Shown here piece after piece: positions 33,787 to 42,112 of a stretch of 64,000 nt of DNA; within the stretch, counting starts at the first letter, position 1; each line of letters starts with the position of its first letter. The stretch is taken from contig DASVRT010000032.1 of the NCBI GenBank assembly GCA_036388475.1, forward strand, positions 1 to 64,000, read 5' to 3'. Under the pieces are notes generated by a model. It had not been told where the DNA came from and did not search any database. It was given only the letters and a program-made list of their open reading frames with translations. The translations under genes and the position numbers were made by a program. The DNA is from JALZHR01 sp036388475. Its GTDB lineage: Bacteria > Acidobacteriota > Blastocatellia > Pyrinomonadales > Pyrinomonadaceae.

Positions 33787-35332
33787 TCGTAGTTTCTCCG
33801 TTTATAGTCGTTTTTTCGTCCGCTTCCGCCATCGCGTTGATAATCGCGTCCTGCGAAATTTGATTACGGTGTAATTCGGCGACCAGTTCGCCGTCGCGCA
33901 TCACGACGACGCGCGAGCTGCCTTCGACGAGTTCTTCGAGTTCGGATGAAATCATCAAAACTCCCAAGCCTTCGTTCGCCAGCTCATTGACGAGTTTTTG
34001 AATTTCGCCTTTCGCGCCGATGTCGATGCCGCGCGTCGGCTCGTCCATAATCATAAATTTCGGATTTTTGCAGAGCCAGCGCGCCAGCAGAACTTTTTGC
34101 TGATTCCCGCCCGAAAGCTCGCGGATTTTCTGCTCGGCGCTCGACGTTTTAATGCCCAGCCGTTTGATAAATTTATCGACAATCTCATTCTGCTTGGCGC
34201 GGGAAACCACGCCCATCGTCGTCAAAGCGGGAAGCGCCGCGAGCGTTAGATTTTCGCGGACGGACCATTCGGGAATAATGCCTTCGGCTTTGCGGTCTTC
34301 GCTCAAAAAAGCGATTCCGGCGTTGATGGCGTCGGTCGGCGAATGCAGATTAAGCTCTTTTCCGTTGAGCGAAACCTTTCCGCCTTCGACTTTGTCAGCG
34401 CCGAAAACGGCGCGCGCCACGTCGGTTCTGCCCGAACCCAAAAGTCCAGCCATTCCCAAAATTTCGCCGTGCCGCGCTTCGAGCGAGACGTTTTTCAGAC
34501 GCCGTCCGCGATTCAAATTTTCCGTTTTCAGCAAAGGAACCGATTCTTTCTGCGCTTCGTGCTGCTCGCCGAAAGCGGTCGCGCCTTTCTTTTCCAGCTC
34601 CTCGCGCTGTTTGCCGAGCATCATACAAACCAGGTCGATGCGTTCGAGTCCAGCCAAATCGCGCGTTCCGACCAGTTTCCCGTCGCGCAAAACCGTGACT
34701 TTGTCACAGACGGCGTAAAGCTCGTCAAAGCGGTGCGAGATGTAAACAATCGCCGTGCCCTGCGCTTTCAAACGCCGAATCACGTCATACAAAATCCCGA
34801 CTTCCTTTTCCGTCAGCGAGCTGGTCGGCTCGTCCAGAACCAGAACTTTAGCGCCGATGGAAACGCCGCGGGCGATGGCGACCATCTGCCGCAAAGCGAT
34901 ATTCAAACTTCCAAGCTCGGCTTTCGGGTTGATGTTCAAACCGAGATTTTGCAAAAGCTCGCCCGCTTCCCGGTTCATCCGCGACCAATCGACAAAGCCG
35001 AATTTGCGCGGCTCGCGTCCTAAAAAAATGTTTTCCGCGACGGTGCGAAACATCAGCAGATTGACTTCCTGATAAACGGCGACGACGCCCGAGTGCTGCG
35101 CGTCTTCGGGCGAGCGAAAGTTCACCGGCGAGCCTTCCAGATAAATCTCGCCGCCGTCGCGCGAATACGCGCCGGTCATCACTTTAATCAGCGTCGATTT
35201 CCCCGCGCCGTTTTCGCCGACCAGCGAGTGAACTTTGCCTCTCTCAAACTCGACATCGACGTTATCGAGCGCGACCACGCCCGAAAAAACTTTTCTGATG
35301 CCTTCCATCCGCAAAATCGTTTCGTTGTTCAT
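33779..35332 (-). CDS. sugar ABC transporter ATP-binding protein (RbsA/YtfR type)
   Basis: 517-residue fused double ATPase. The first half has the canonical P-loop GENGAGKSTLIK at 39-50, and the helix QMVAIARGVSIGAKVLVLDEPTSSL with Walker B. The second half starts with a degenerate loop GLLGSGRTDVARAVFGAD and has LSGGNQQKVLLARWLCKNPK and MDEPTRGIDIG, as in all RbsA/XylG/YtfR proteins, where only one site is fully active. It powers both permeases of the operon. A GH5-like gene overlaps its end. Confidence 0.95.
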   Translation of the reverse strand: MNNETILRMEGIRKVFSGVVALDNVDVEFERGKVHSLVGENGAGKSTLIKVMTGAYSRDGGEIYLEGSPVNFRSPEDAQHSGVVAVYQEVNLLMFRTVAENIFLGREPRKFGFVDWSRMNREAGELLQNLGLNINPKAELGSLNIALRQMVAIARGVSIGAKVLVLDEPTSSLTEKEVGILYDVIRRLKAQGTAIVYISHRFDELYAVCDKVTVLRDGKLVGTRDLAGLERIDLVCMMLGKQREELEKKGATAFGEQHEAQKESVPLLKTENLNRGRRLKNVSLEARHGEILGMAGLLGSGRTDVARAVFGADKVEGGKVSLNGKELNLHSPTDAINAGIAFLSEDRKAEGIIPEWSVRENLTLAALPALTTMGVVSRAKQNEIVDKFIKRLGIKTSSAEQKIRELSGGNQQKVLLARWLCKNPKFMIMDEPTRGIDIGAKGEIQKLVNELANEGLGVLMISSELEELVEGSSRVVVMRDGELVAELHRNQISQDAIINAMAEADEKTTINGETTSV

Positions 35333-35342
35333 AACTTAAAAA

Positions 35343-35906
35343 TTAGCGCCCAATGCCGAGCGCGTCGGCGACGCGATTGATGTAATTAAACCAGGACGCA
35401 ATCAGCGTAATCTGCAAAATCGCTTTATCGTCGAAACCGACCGCGCGCAGGCGTTCGTGATAAGCGGGCGTGATTTTCACCGCGTCTTTCGTTAACTGCA
35501 CCACGTAATCGAGCATCACGCGTTCCGCATCAGTAATCGGCGCGCTTTTGTAATCGGCGCGCAAAGCCTCGATTAAATCGTCATCCAAAGTCACCCGACG
35601 CAGAAACTCCGCGTGAGATTCCACTCAATAATGACAATCGTTGGTCACCGAAACCAGTGTCGCAATCATCTCGTGCTGACGACGCTGCAAAGGCAAATCT
35701 TCGGACATCAAAGCGCCGAATGTTGAAAAAGCGTGATACATCGCTTCCGGTATCAAGGTGTGCGACTCGACGATTGATTCGCCGATGTCGCTCGCCTTCG
35801 GCGCGGGCGCGGCGTATTCCGCGGGATACATTCCGCGCTGTTTCATCAAAAGCTCAAGCAGCTCGCCTTCCGCTTCAGCGAGCGGAATCGTCTTTATCCA
35901 AGCCAT
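35343..35906 (-). CDS. AhpD-like peroxidase-related selenoprotein (CxxU), TGA read through
   Basis: Two 93-residue open frames are adjacent and in the same frame, split only by TGA at 35625-35627. Joined they give 187 residues of the carboxymuconolactone decarboxylase/AhpD fold, family of peroxidase-related enzymes. The active site reads NDCHY-TGA-VESHAEF: Cys91-x-x-U94-x-x-x-His98, the CxxCxxxH motif with the second Cys as TGA. Both halves match the family's length and order (RQHEMIATLVSVTND before; TLDDDLIEALRADYKSAP after). A hairpin with SECIS geometry follows the TGA. AhpD-like selenoproteins are known. It probably reduces hydroperoxides or disulfides. It lies between the binding protein and ATPase genes of the sugar importer. 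Confidence 0.82.
35598..35614 (-). promoter_or_regulatory. candidate bacterial SECIS element of the AhpD-like gene
   Basis: On the mRNA, ACGCGGA (35614-35608) pairs with UCUGCGU (35604-35598), 7 bp with one G-U wobble, leaving the loop GUU (35607-35605). There are 17 nt between the UGA (35627-35625) and the loop. A short stem with G in the first two loop bases and 16-37 nt spacing is the accepted bacterial SECIS rule. Confidence 0.7.
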
Positions 35907-35915
35907 ATTTTTTAT

Positions 35916-35992
35916 AACTGAGAACTGAGAGGCGAGAGGTGAGAATTAAGAAACGTTTTCAGTTCTCAATTCTCAGCTCTCACTTTTCACTT
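35916..35992. repeat. inverted repeat of actgagag words
   Basis: aactgagaactgagaggcga and gaggtgagaattaag on the left, cagttctcaattctcagctc and tcacttttcactta on the right. It reaches the stop codon of the binding protein gene and ends just ahead of the selenoprotein gene, so the two genes are separated by a strong hairpin that may reduce downstream expression. Confidence 0.8.
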
Positions 35993-36980
35993 AGTAAGCT
36001 TCGTTGACGAATTGCGCCGCGTTTGAAGCGTCAAAAAACTTGTCGGGCACGATGATTTTCGCCGGAATCTGTTGCCCTGCGAAATGTTTTTCGAGCGTGT
36101 CGAAGGCAATCGGACCGAATCGCGGGTTGCATTCGACCGTGACGTTTAAATCGCCGGCGATAATCGCTTCGAGCGCCGATTTCTGACCGTCGACCGAGAC
36201 GACTTTGACGTCTTTGCCCGGATTAAAACCGGCGGTTTTCAACGCCTGAATCGCGCCGAGCGCCATTTCGTCATTGTGCGCGTAAACGACCGTGATGTTT
36301 TTGCCGTGCGCCTGAATCAGGTTTTCCATCACGGCTTGCCCGTTGGCGCGCTTGAAATCGGCGGGCTGCGAAGCCAGAACTTTGACGTCGGGGCTGCCTT
36401 TAATCGCTTCCAGAAAGCCGGAATTGCGGTCGCGCGCAACCGAAGCGCCGGCGTTGCCTTCGAGAATGACGACGCCGGCTTTGCCGCCCGTATTTTTGAC
36501 GACCCATTCACCGACGCGCTGACCTTCTTCGACAAAATTGGAGCCGATGAACGTGACGAAATCCTGTCCGGCTGTTCCCTGATGCTCGCGGTCAATCAGA
36601 AAAACCGGAATTTTCGCTTCCTTCGCTCGCTGCAAAGCGGTCGTCAAGCCTTCGGCTTCGCGCGGCACGAGAAAAATCGCATCGACGCGGCGGGCGATTA
36701 AATCTTCCACGTCGGAAACCTGTTTGGAAGTTTGACCTTGCGCGTTCGTCAAAACGAATTCGTATTTATCCGCGCGCTTGGCGGCTTCGTCCTGCATCGA
36801 TTTCGTTTCGGCGATACGCCACGGGTTGTCGGTTTCCGATTGCGCGAAACCGATTACTTTTTTGCCGCCTTCGCGCGCGCCGCCCGTATTGGCGGCTTTG
36901 CGCTCGCAGCCTGCAAAGACAAGCGCCGCGATTAAAATTGCGATTAAACTAAAAATCTTTTTTGTTGCTGAAAAATTCAT
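35991..36980 (-). CDS. sugar ABC transporter substrate-binding lipoprotein (YtfQ-like)
   Basis: 329 residues; lipobox VFAGC near residue 25 after a hydrophobic signal. Peripla_BP_4 domain with GFAQSETDNPWRIAETKSMQ, VDAIFLVPREAEGL, IPVFLIDREHQ, NAGASVARDRNSGF, VVYAHNDEMALGAIQALKTAG and VSVDGQKSALEAI. The AHNDEMALGAIQALKTAGF and GASVA-RDR blocks resemble the E. coli galactofuranose binding protein YtfQ more than RbsB, but I cannot compute this. CGGAGC upstream of the ATG fits. It is the first gene of the importer operon. Confidence 0.9.
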   Translation of the reverse strand: MNFSATKKIFSLIAILIAALVFAGCERKAANTGGAREGGKKVIGFAQSETDNPWRIAETKSMQDEAAKRADKYEFVLTNAQGQTSKQVSDVEDLIARRVDAIFLVPREAEGLTTALQRAKEAKIPVFLIDREHQGTAGQDFVTFIGSNFVEEGQRVGEWVVKNTGGKAGVVILEGNAGASVARDRNSGFLEAIKGSPDVKVLASQPADFKRANGQAVMENLIQAHGKNITVVYAHNDEMALGAIQALKTAGFNPGKDVKVVSVDGQKSALEAIIAGDLNVTVECNPRFGPIAFDTLEKHFAGQQIPAKIIVPDKFFDASNAAQFVNEAY

Positions 36981-37017
36981 TTATTTGCTCCGATTGTTAA
37001 ATTTTTATTTCGGCTGA

Positions 37018-38664
37018 CTAGGGCGTGGTACCGAGCACGGCTTTGACGGTTTTAAGCGGCTCGATACGCAAAAATCCGAACCGCGCCGACGCATTGGAAG
37101 CGCCGCCCGCGACGAGCGCCACGCGCAAGCCTCTGTCCCACGGCGGCAGATACGCGCCCTCCACTTCCCCGCCGACTACTTGCCATTTTCGATTGTCGCG
37201 GCTGACGGCAAAGCGGAATAAATGCCCGTTTAAAGCCGCCATTCTCAGATAAAGCTGATTGGATTTCGGCACGTCCATAGCCACAATGACTTGATGATTA
37301 TTTTTCTCGCGCCGCCAGATGACAACCTTCCCGTTCTGCACGCCCATTCCGAGCGCGTTTTCGTTGTCGCCGAAAGCCGAAATTCCGGCAATCGCGTTTC
37401 TCGCCAGATTTCTCGTATCGAGCTGCGTTGTCGCTTCGTAATCGCCGACCGTCGTTGACCAGCCCATCATCGCGCCGATTTCGTTTCGCGCGTGTTCCGG
37501 CTTCGGCGATAAAACCAGCCAACCGTTATTTAACCTGTAATTCGGCGCAATCGCGTGCAGCCACTGCCAGCCGAAACGCAGGTTTCGCGATTTGAAATCG
37601 TCGAAAAAATTGTATTCCGCGTTGCGCTCGCCGATGCCCAGAGGCGCGTCAGCCTGTTTGCTCGGACCGTTTCCGCCGTTAATTACCGCCCAGTTGTCGC
37701 CCGACCAGGTGACTTCGTCGAGCAAAGCCTGCCTGCCGACGTAAACCGTATCTTTCGGGTCGTAGGCGTGATACATCAGAAAAGTCCGCCCGCGCTCGTC
37801 CGTGACAATCGTGCCGTGACCGGGACATTTCCAGCTTTCATTGCCTTTCAAAATCGGGTTCGCCGGATTTTTTTCCCATTTGCCCAAAAGCGTTTTCGAG
37901 CGCGCGACGCCCGTCGCGTAATGACATTCGCGCCCGCAGCAGGCGTTGCCCGCATAGAACAGATAAAACCAGCCGTTACGGCGCAGGATGTAAGGACCTT
38001 CGACCAGATTGCCTTCCCAGGTGTTCGGGTCGTTGCGCAGAATTTCGCGCCGCTCGCCGACGAGTTTAAAAGTTTTTTCGTTTAGTTCCTGCGCCCACAG
38101 CGGCGTCGGCTTACCGACGCTGTTGCCGTCTTCTTTCCAGACGACGAAAAGCTTTCCGTTTTCGTCGCGAATCGGAAACGCGTCAATCGAGCCGGCTTCC
38201 TGACATTCCAGCGCGCCGTGGTCGGTGTAAGGTCCGGTCGGTTTCGACGCCGTGGCGACCGCGATGCACAGCGGTCCGTTCTGCCTGCGGGCGACGTAAA
38301 AGATATAAATTTTCCCGTTGTCCTGCCAGATTTCCGGCGCCCAGTAATTTCCCGCCGACCACGCGGGACGCGTCGGAAAAACCGTGCCGACGATTTCCCA
38401 GTTGACCAAATCGCGCGAATGCAGAATCGGAAACTCCGGCGCCCATTCGCTGGAAGTCGCCGTCGCGTAATAATCCTTGCCGACGCGAATCACCGACGGG
38501 TCGGGATAATCGCCCGCTAAAACCGGATTGGTGTACGTCGCGCTTCTTTGCGCCGCAGCGCTAAAAGCCGCGCCGAGCAAAATTAAAATTGCCGATAAAT
38601 AAACGCTTATCCGAGAAAACGAAAAATCTTTTTCTTTCAATGCCAGTTCCCGCTTGTTAATCAC
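37018..38664 (-). CDS. secreted family 43 glycoside hydrolase
   Basis: 548 residues, close relative of the GH43 at 29875. Signal peptide VYLSAILILLGAAFSAAAQ, then VLAGDYPDPSVIRVGKDYYAT with the base Asp55, SEWAPEFPILHSRDLVNWE, GSIDAFPIRDENGKL with the pKa-tuning Asp, VEGPYILRRNGWF with the acid Glu, and NACCGRECHYATGVARSKTL. A C-terminal beta-sandwich of about 180 residues (AEYNFFDDFKSRNLRFGWQW) completes it. Probable arabinofuranosidase- or xylosidase-type enzyme. Located between the LacI regulator and the binding protein. Confidence 0.9.
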   Translation of the reverse strand: MINKRELALKEKDFSFSRISVYLSAILILLGAAFSAAAQRSATYTNPVLAGDYPDPSVIRVGKDYYATATSSEWAPEFPILHSRDLVNWEIVGTVFPTRPAWSAGNYWAPEIWQDNGKIYIFYVARRQNGPLCIAVATASKPTGPYTDHGALECQEAGSIDAFPIRDENGKLFVVWKEDGNSVGKPTPLWAQELNEKTFKLVGERREILRNDPNTWEGNLVEGPYILRRNGWFYLFYAGNACCGRECHYATGVARSKTLLGKWEKNPANPILKGNESWKCPGHGTIVTDERGRTFLMYHAYDPKDTVYVGRQALLDEVTWSGDNWAVINGGNGPSKQADAPLGIGERNAEYNFFDDFKSRNLRFGWQWLHAIAPNYRLNNGWLVLSPKPEHARNEIGAMMGWSTTVGDYEATTQLDTRNLARNAIAGISAFGDNENALGMGVQNGKVVIWRREKNNHQVIVAMDVPKSNQLYLRMAALNGHLFRFAVSRDNRKWQVVGGEVEGAYLPPWDRGLRVALVAGGASNASARFGFLRIEPLKTVKAVLGTTP

Positions 38665-38677
38665 GTAATTTCTCCTC

Positions 38678-39739
38678 TTAAATAGTTTGTTTGACCGATT
38701 TTCGGCTTTTGCCTTTGCCGTCTCCGTCCGGTTGCAGGCGTGCAGGCGCGGTCGATTGCCGGATAATCAGGCTGGTCGGAATGCGAATCTCGATTCCCTG
38801 CTGCTCGGAATCTTCCACGCTGCGAATCAAAACTTCAATCGCGCGTCGTCCAAGCTCGCCCAGCGGCAGATTAACGGTCGTCAGCGCCGGTTTGGTCAGC
38901 GCGGCGAAAGCGATATTGTCAAAACCGACAATGGAAATATCGCACGGAACGTTTAAGCCCGCCGCTTCAAACTCGCTGACGGCGCCGATTGCCGTCAAAT
39001 CATTGGCGCAGACGACCGCCGTCGGCAGATTCGCGCCGCGCATCGCCAGGATTTCGCTCGCCGCGCGCTGTCCGCCTTCGATTTTGAAATTGCCGTAAAA
39101 AATAAGTTCGGGCGCATCCGGAAAAAGCTGCTGCATCGTTTTCTGAAAAGCTTCGAGGCGGCGGCGCGAAGAACGCAGGTTAGTATTTCCGCCGATAAAA
39201 GCGATGCGCCGGTGTCCGAGCGCGACCAGATGCAGAATCGCCTGCTCGATGCCTTCGTCGTAATCGACGCGCAGATTGTTCATATGCAAGCCCGGCTCGC
39301 CGACGTCCAGAAAAACCACCGGAACTTCCCGGTGCGCCAGCTCGTCGACCAGCTTTTTATCCATTTCCGAAGTCATCACCGCGACGCCCGCGATTTTGCG
39401 CTCGATAAATCGCCGGACGTAATGCGAAGTCCGCTCGGTGTCGTAATTCGTGTTCGACAGCATAATGTCGTAGCCGTGCTCGAAAGCCGCCGCTTCGATG
39501 GCTTTCACCAGTTCGGGAAAAAACGGATTGACGATGTCGGAAATAACCAGCCCGATTATGCGGCTTCTGCCCGACGCCAGACTGCGCGCGTGGGCGTTCG
39601 GGTAATAGCGGCATTGTTCGATGGCTTTCAACACGCGGGCGCGAACTTCCTCCGAAACGTAGCGCGTGTTGTTGATGACGTGCGAAACCGTTGCGATTGA
39701 AACTCCGGCTTCGCGTGCCACTTCCTTGATGCTGCTCAT
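38678..39739 (-). CDS. LacI family transcriptional regulator
   Basis: 353 residues. The N-terminal HTH reads SIKEVAREAGVSIATVSHVINNT (residues 3-25) with hinge YYPNAHARSLASGRSRIIGL. The sugar-binding domain follows (VISDIVNPFFPELVKAIEAAA; DYDEGIEQAILHLVALGHRRIAFIGG; VPCDISIVGFDNIAFAALTKP). It is the obvious regulator of the surrounding glycan operons. It ends with a basic tail. LacI proteins bind palindromes of the AAACGTTT kind; one such site lies upstream of the TonB receptor. Confidence 0.93.
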   Translation of the reverse strand: MSSIKEVAREAGVSIATVSHVINNTRYVSEEVRARVLKAIEQCRYYPNAHARSLASGRSRIIGLVISDIVNPFFPELVKAIEAAAFEHGYDIMLSNTNYDTERTSHYVRRFIERKIAGVAVMTSEMDKKLVDELAHREVPVVFLDVGEPGLHMNNLRVDYDEGIEQAILHLVALGHRRIAFIGGNTNLRSSRRRLEAFQKTMQQLFPDAPELIFYGNFKIEGGQRAASEILAMRGANLPTAVVCANDLTAIGAVSEFEAAGLNVPCDISIVGFDNIAFAALTKPALTTVNLPLGELGRRAIEVLIRSVEDSEQQGIEIRIPTSLIIRQSTAPARLQPDGDGKGKSRKSVKQTI

Positions 39740-39760
39740 AATTATTAAGCGAATTTTCAG

Positions 39761-40948
39761 TTACGAATCTTTCGTGTAACTTAACTCATCGGACGTCATT
39801 TCATTTGCCCCCTCGCTCGCCTCCGACACCAGAATTGTCGGCTTAATTCCGGTTAATCGCTCGTATTCCGCTTGTATTTTCTCTCTAAAATCTTCGAGAT
39901 TTTCCCTTTTCACAAGGTTGACGGTCGAGCCGCCGAAACCGCCGCCCGTCATTCGCCCGCCGAGAACGCCCGCCGTCGCGGCGGCAATTTCAACCAGCAC
40001 GTCCAATTCGCGGCAGCTTACTTCATAATCGTTTTTCAGACTTTCGTGCGATTGCCACATCAAACGCCCGAACTCGTTTAAATCTTTGCGTTTTAAAGCA
40101 TTTGCAGCTTGCAATGCGCGCTCGTTTTCCGTAATGACGTGACGGGCGCGGCGGCGAATCAATTCGGGCAAAAAATCTGCGTATTTTTCAAAATCTTCGC
40201 GATTGACGTCTCTTAATTCCCGAACGTCCGGCAGATTTCCCTTCAATATTCGCACGGCTTGCTCGCATTCCTCGCGGCGCGTGTTGTAGCCCGACGTCGC
40301 CAAATCGTGTTTCACATTCGTATCGCACATCACGACCGCGACTTCTCTTGCATCGAGCGGCACGTTTTCAAATTCCAGACTGCGGCAATCGAGCAGCAGC
40401 GCGTGCCGCGCGCGGGCGTGCGCCGAAACGAACTGGTCCATAATCCCGACTTTCGCGCCGACATAATCGTGCTCGGTCTGCTGACCGATTTTCGCCAGCG
40501 TCACACGGTCAATCGTTTGACCTGACATCTCGCTTAAAGCCAAGCCGGTCACGGTTTCCAGCGCCGCCGAAGACGAAAGTCCCGCGCCGCTCGGCACATC
40601 CGACCAGATGATTAAATCCGCGCCTTTCAATCGGACGTTTTTGCTTTCCAGAATCCGCGCCACGCCTTCGATATAATTCAGCCAGAAACCTTTTTTTCTT
40701 TCCTTTTCCTCATCCAAATCAAATTCCGCCGCTTCTTCGAGATTGACCGTGTAAACGCGGATTTTGCGGTCGCTTCTTTCACCGATAGCGACCGCCGCTT
40801 CTTTATCAATCGCCATCGGCAGAACGAATCCGCCGTTGTAATCGGTATGCTCGCCGATAAGATTAACGCGTCCGGGCGCGCGAAAAAGCCGCGGCTCGCC
40901 GCCGTAAAACTCTGTAAACTTTTCTTTTAATCTTTGCGGGTCAATCAT
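39761..40948 (-). CDS. galK: galactokinase
   Basis: 395 residues of the GHMP kinase fold. GalK signatures: APGRVNLIGEHTDYNGGFVLP near residues 24-44, the ATP-binding SDVPSGAGLSSSAALE, the DQFVSAHARARHALLLDCRSLE region with the catalytic Asp, and MTGGGFGGSTVNLV near the end. It makes galactose-1-phosphate for GalT. Its ATG overlaps the galT stop by four bases (ATGA), so the two are coupled. The C-terminal tail (SDELSYTKDS) is longer than usual. Confidence 0.95.
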   Translation of the reverse strand: MIDPQRLKEKFTEFYGGEPRLFRAPGRVNLIGEHTDYNGGFVLPMAIDKEAAVAIGERSDRKIRVYTVNLEEAAEFDLDEEKERKKGFWLNYIEGVARILESKNVRLKGADLIIWSDVPSGAGLSSSAALETVTGLALSEMSGQTIDRVTLAKIGQQTEHDYVGAKVGIMDQFVSAHARARHALLLDCRSLEFENVPLDAREVAVVMCDTNVKHDLATSGYNTRREECEQAVRILKGNLPDVRELRDVNREDFEKYADFLPELIRRRARHVITENERALQAANALKRKDLNEFGRLMWQSHESLKNDYEVSCRELDVLVEIAAATAGVLGGRMTGGGFGGSTVNLVKRENLEDFREKIQAEYERLTGIKPTILVSEASEGANEMTSDELSYTKDS

Positions 40949-41937
40949 TCTTTCGTCCAGACAACCGTTTCGACCAGCGCGCGCAGCTCGGCGGCTTTTT
41001 CTTCCGCGAGCGTGTCGTTGATAAACATTCCCGCGCCGGTTTCGCTGCCCGCCAGATATTTCAGTTTCGTCGCCGTTCTGAGCGGCGGGTAAAACTCGAT
41101 ATGAAAATGATAAAAATCGTAATTCGCGCCGTCCGCAGGCTTCTGGTGCAAGACCATCATATACGGAAACGAGATATTAAAAAGTTTATCAAAAGCGACG
41201 AGAATCTGTTTTAAAATTTCCGCTAAATCAATTTGTTCCCGCTCGGTAAATTCGGTCAAATCCAGCAAATGCCGTTTTGCCGAGATGTGCAGCTCATACG
41301 GGTATCGCGCGAAAAACGGAATGTAAGCGGCAAAGCTTTCGTTTTCGGCGACGATTCGGCGCTCATCTGCCTTTTCTTTTTTCAAAATGTCGCACAGCAG
41401 ACAATTTCCGGTTTCCGCGTGATGCTTTTTCGATTGCTCAATCTCGCGCAAAACGCGCGGCGGCACAAACGGGTAAGCGTAAATCTGCCCGTGCGGGTGA
41501 TGCAGGGTGACGCCGATTGCCTCGCCTTTGTTTTCAAAGATAAAAACGTATTTGACGAATTCGAGCGCCGATAAATCCCGAAATCTGTCCGTCCAGACCT
41601 GAACCAGCTTGTAAATCTGCTCGACCGGCTCGTTTGCCAAAGTCGAAGAGTGATTCGGCGTGTAAACGACGACTTCGCACTCGCCGAAACTCGGTTGCAC
41701 GGGATAAAAATCATCGCCTTCAATCGCCGGTTCGGGCGGCGTCGGCGAAAGCGACGGAAAACGGTTTTCAAAAACGGCAATGTCGTAACTGCTTTCGGGA
41801 ATTTCCGTCGGAAAACCGCCCGGCTTGGTCGGGCAAAGCGGGCAAAAATCGGCGGGCGGCAGAAAAGTCCGGTCCTGCCGGTGCGTCGCCGTCGCCACCC
41901 ATTCGCCCAAAAGCGGATGCCATCGAAGCTCAGACAT
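40945..41937 (-). CDS. galT: galactose-1-phosphate uridylyltransferase
   Basis: 330 residues, HIT-like fold. The zinc-type Cys32/Cys35 motif FCPLCPTKPGG and the catalytic HHPHGQ at 146-151 (His149 takes the UMP) are in place, as are NPHPDGQ-like contacts further on (HFHIEFYPPLR). It exchanges UMP between UDP-glucose and galactose-1-phosphate. With galK it funnels galactose to glycolysis. No galE lies in the window. The small gene at 41930 overlaps its start by 8 bases. Confidence 0.95.
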   Translation of the reverse strand: MSELRWHPLLGEWVATATHRQDRTFLPPADFCPLCPTKPGGFPTEIPESSYDIAVFENRFPSLSPTPPEPAIEGDDFYPVQPSFGECEVVVYTPNHSSTLANEPVEQIYKLVQVWTDRFRDLSALEFVKYVFIFENKGEAIGVTLHHPHGQIYAYPFVPPRVLREIEQSKKHHAETGNCLLCDILKKEKADERRIVAENESFAAYIPFFARYPYELHISAKRHLLDLTEFTEREQIDLAEILKQILVAFDKLFNISFPYMMVLHQKPADGANYDFYHFHIEFYPPLRTATKLKYLAGSETGAGMFINDTLAEEKAAELRALVETVVWTKE

Positions 41938-42106
41938 TTTCGCTTTCCTCCGGCTTTTCTTCCGGTGTCTCTAGCGTCGTCGTCCCGGAATTTTCGCTCT
42001 CTCCGAAAGTATAATAAATAATATAACGCCGCCCGTCAGCCATCGCTTCGCGACGTTTGTGCATTTCGCCGACGCTTGTTTTCAACGTTTTCCCCTTGTC
42101 TTCCAT
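41930..42106 (-). CDS. 58-residue coupled small protein
   Basis: Start ATG at 42106, stop TGA at 41930-41932, overlapping the galT start by 8 bases, and only 6 bases after the GH43 stop on the upstream side. The basic N-terminal half (LKTSVGEMHKRREAMADGRR, then YIIYYTFG) and an acidic Glu/Pro tail give a two-part layout. It looks like a genuine small gene translated with galT. I do not know a function; it might be an RNA-binding or regulatory micro-protein, but that is a guess. Confidence 0.55.
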   Translation of the reverse strand: MEDKGKTLKTSVGEMHKRREAMADGRRYIIYYTFGESENSGTTTLETPEEKPEESENV

Positions 42107-42112
42107 ATTTAA

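Noticed and set aside
35343..35906. Two separate 93-residue genes (35343-35624 and 35625-35906).
   Set aside because: They share one frame with only a TGA between them, each is half of one known fold, and the second has no binding site. Selenocysteine read-through is a better explanation.
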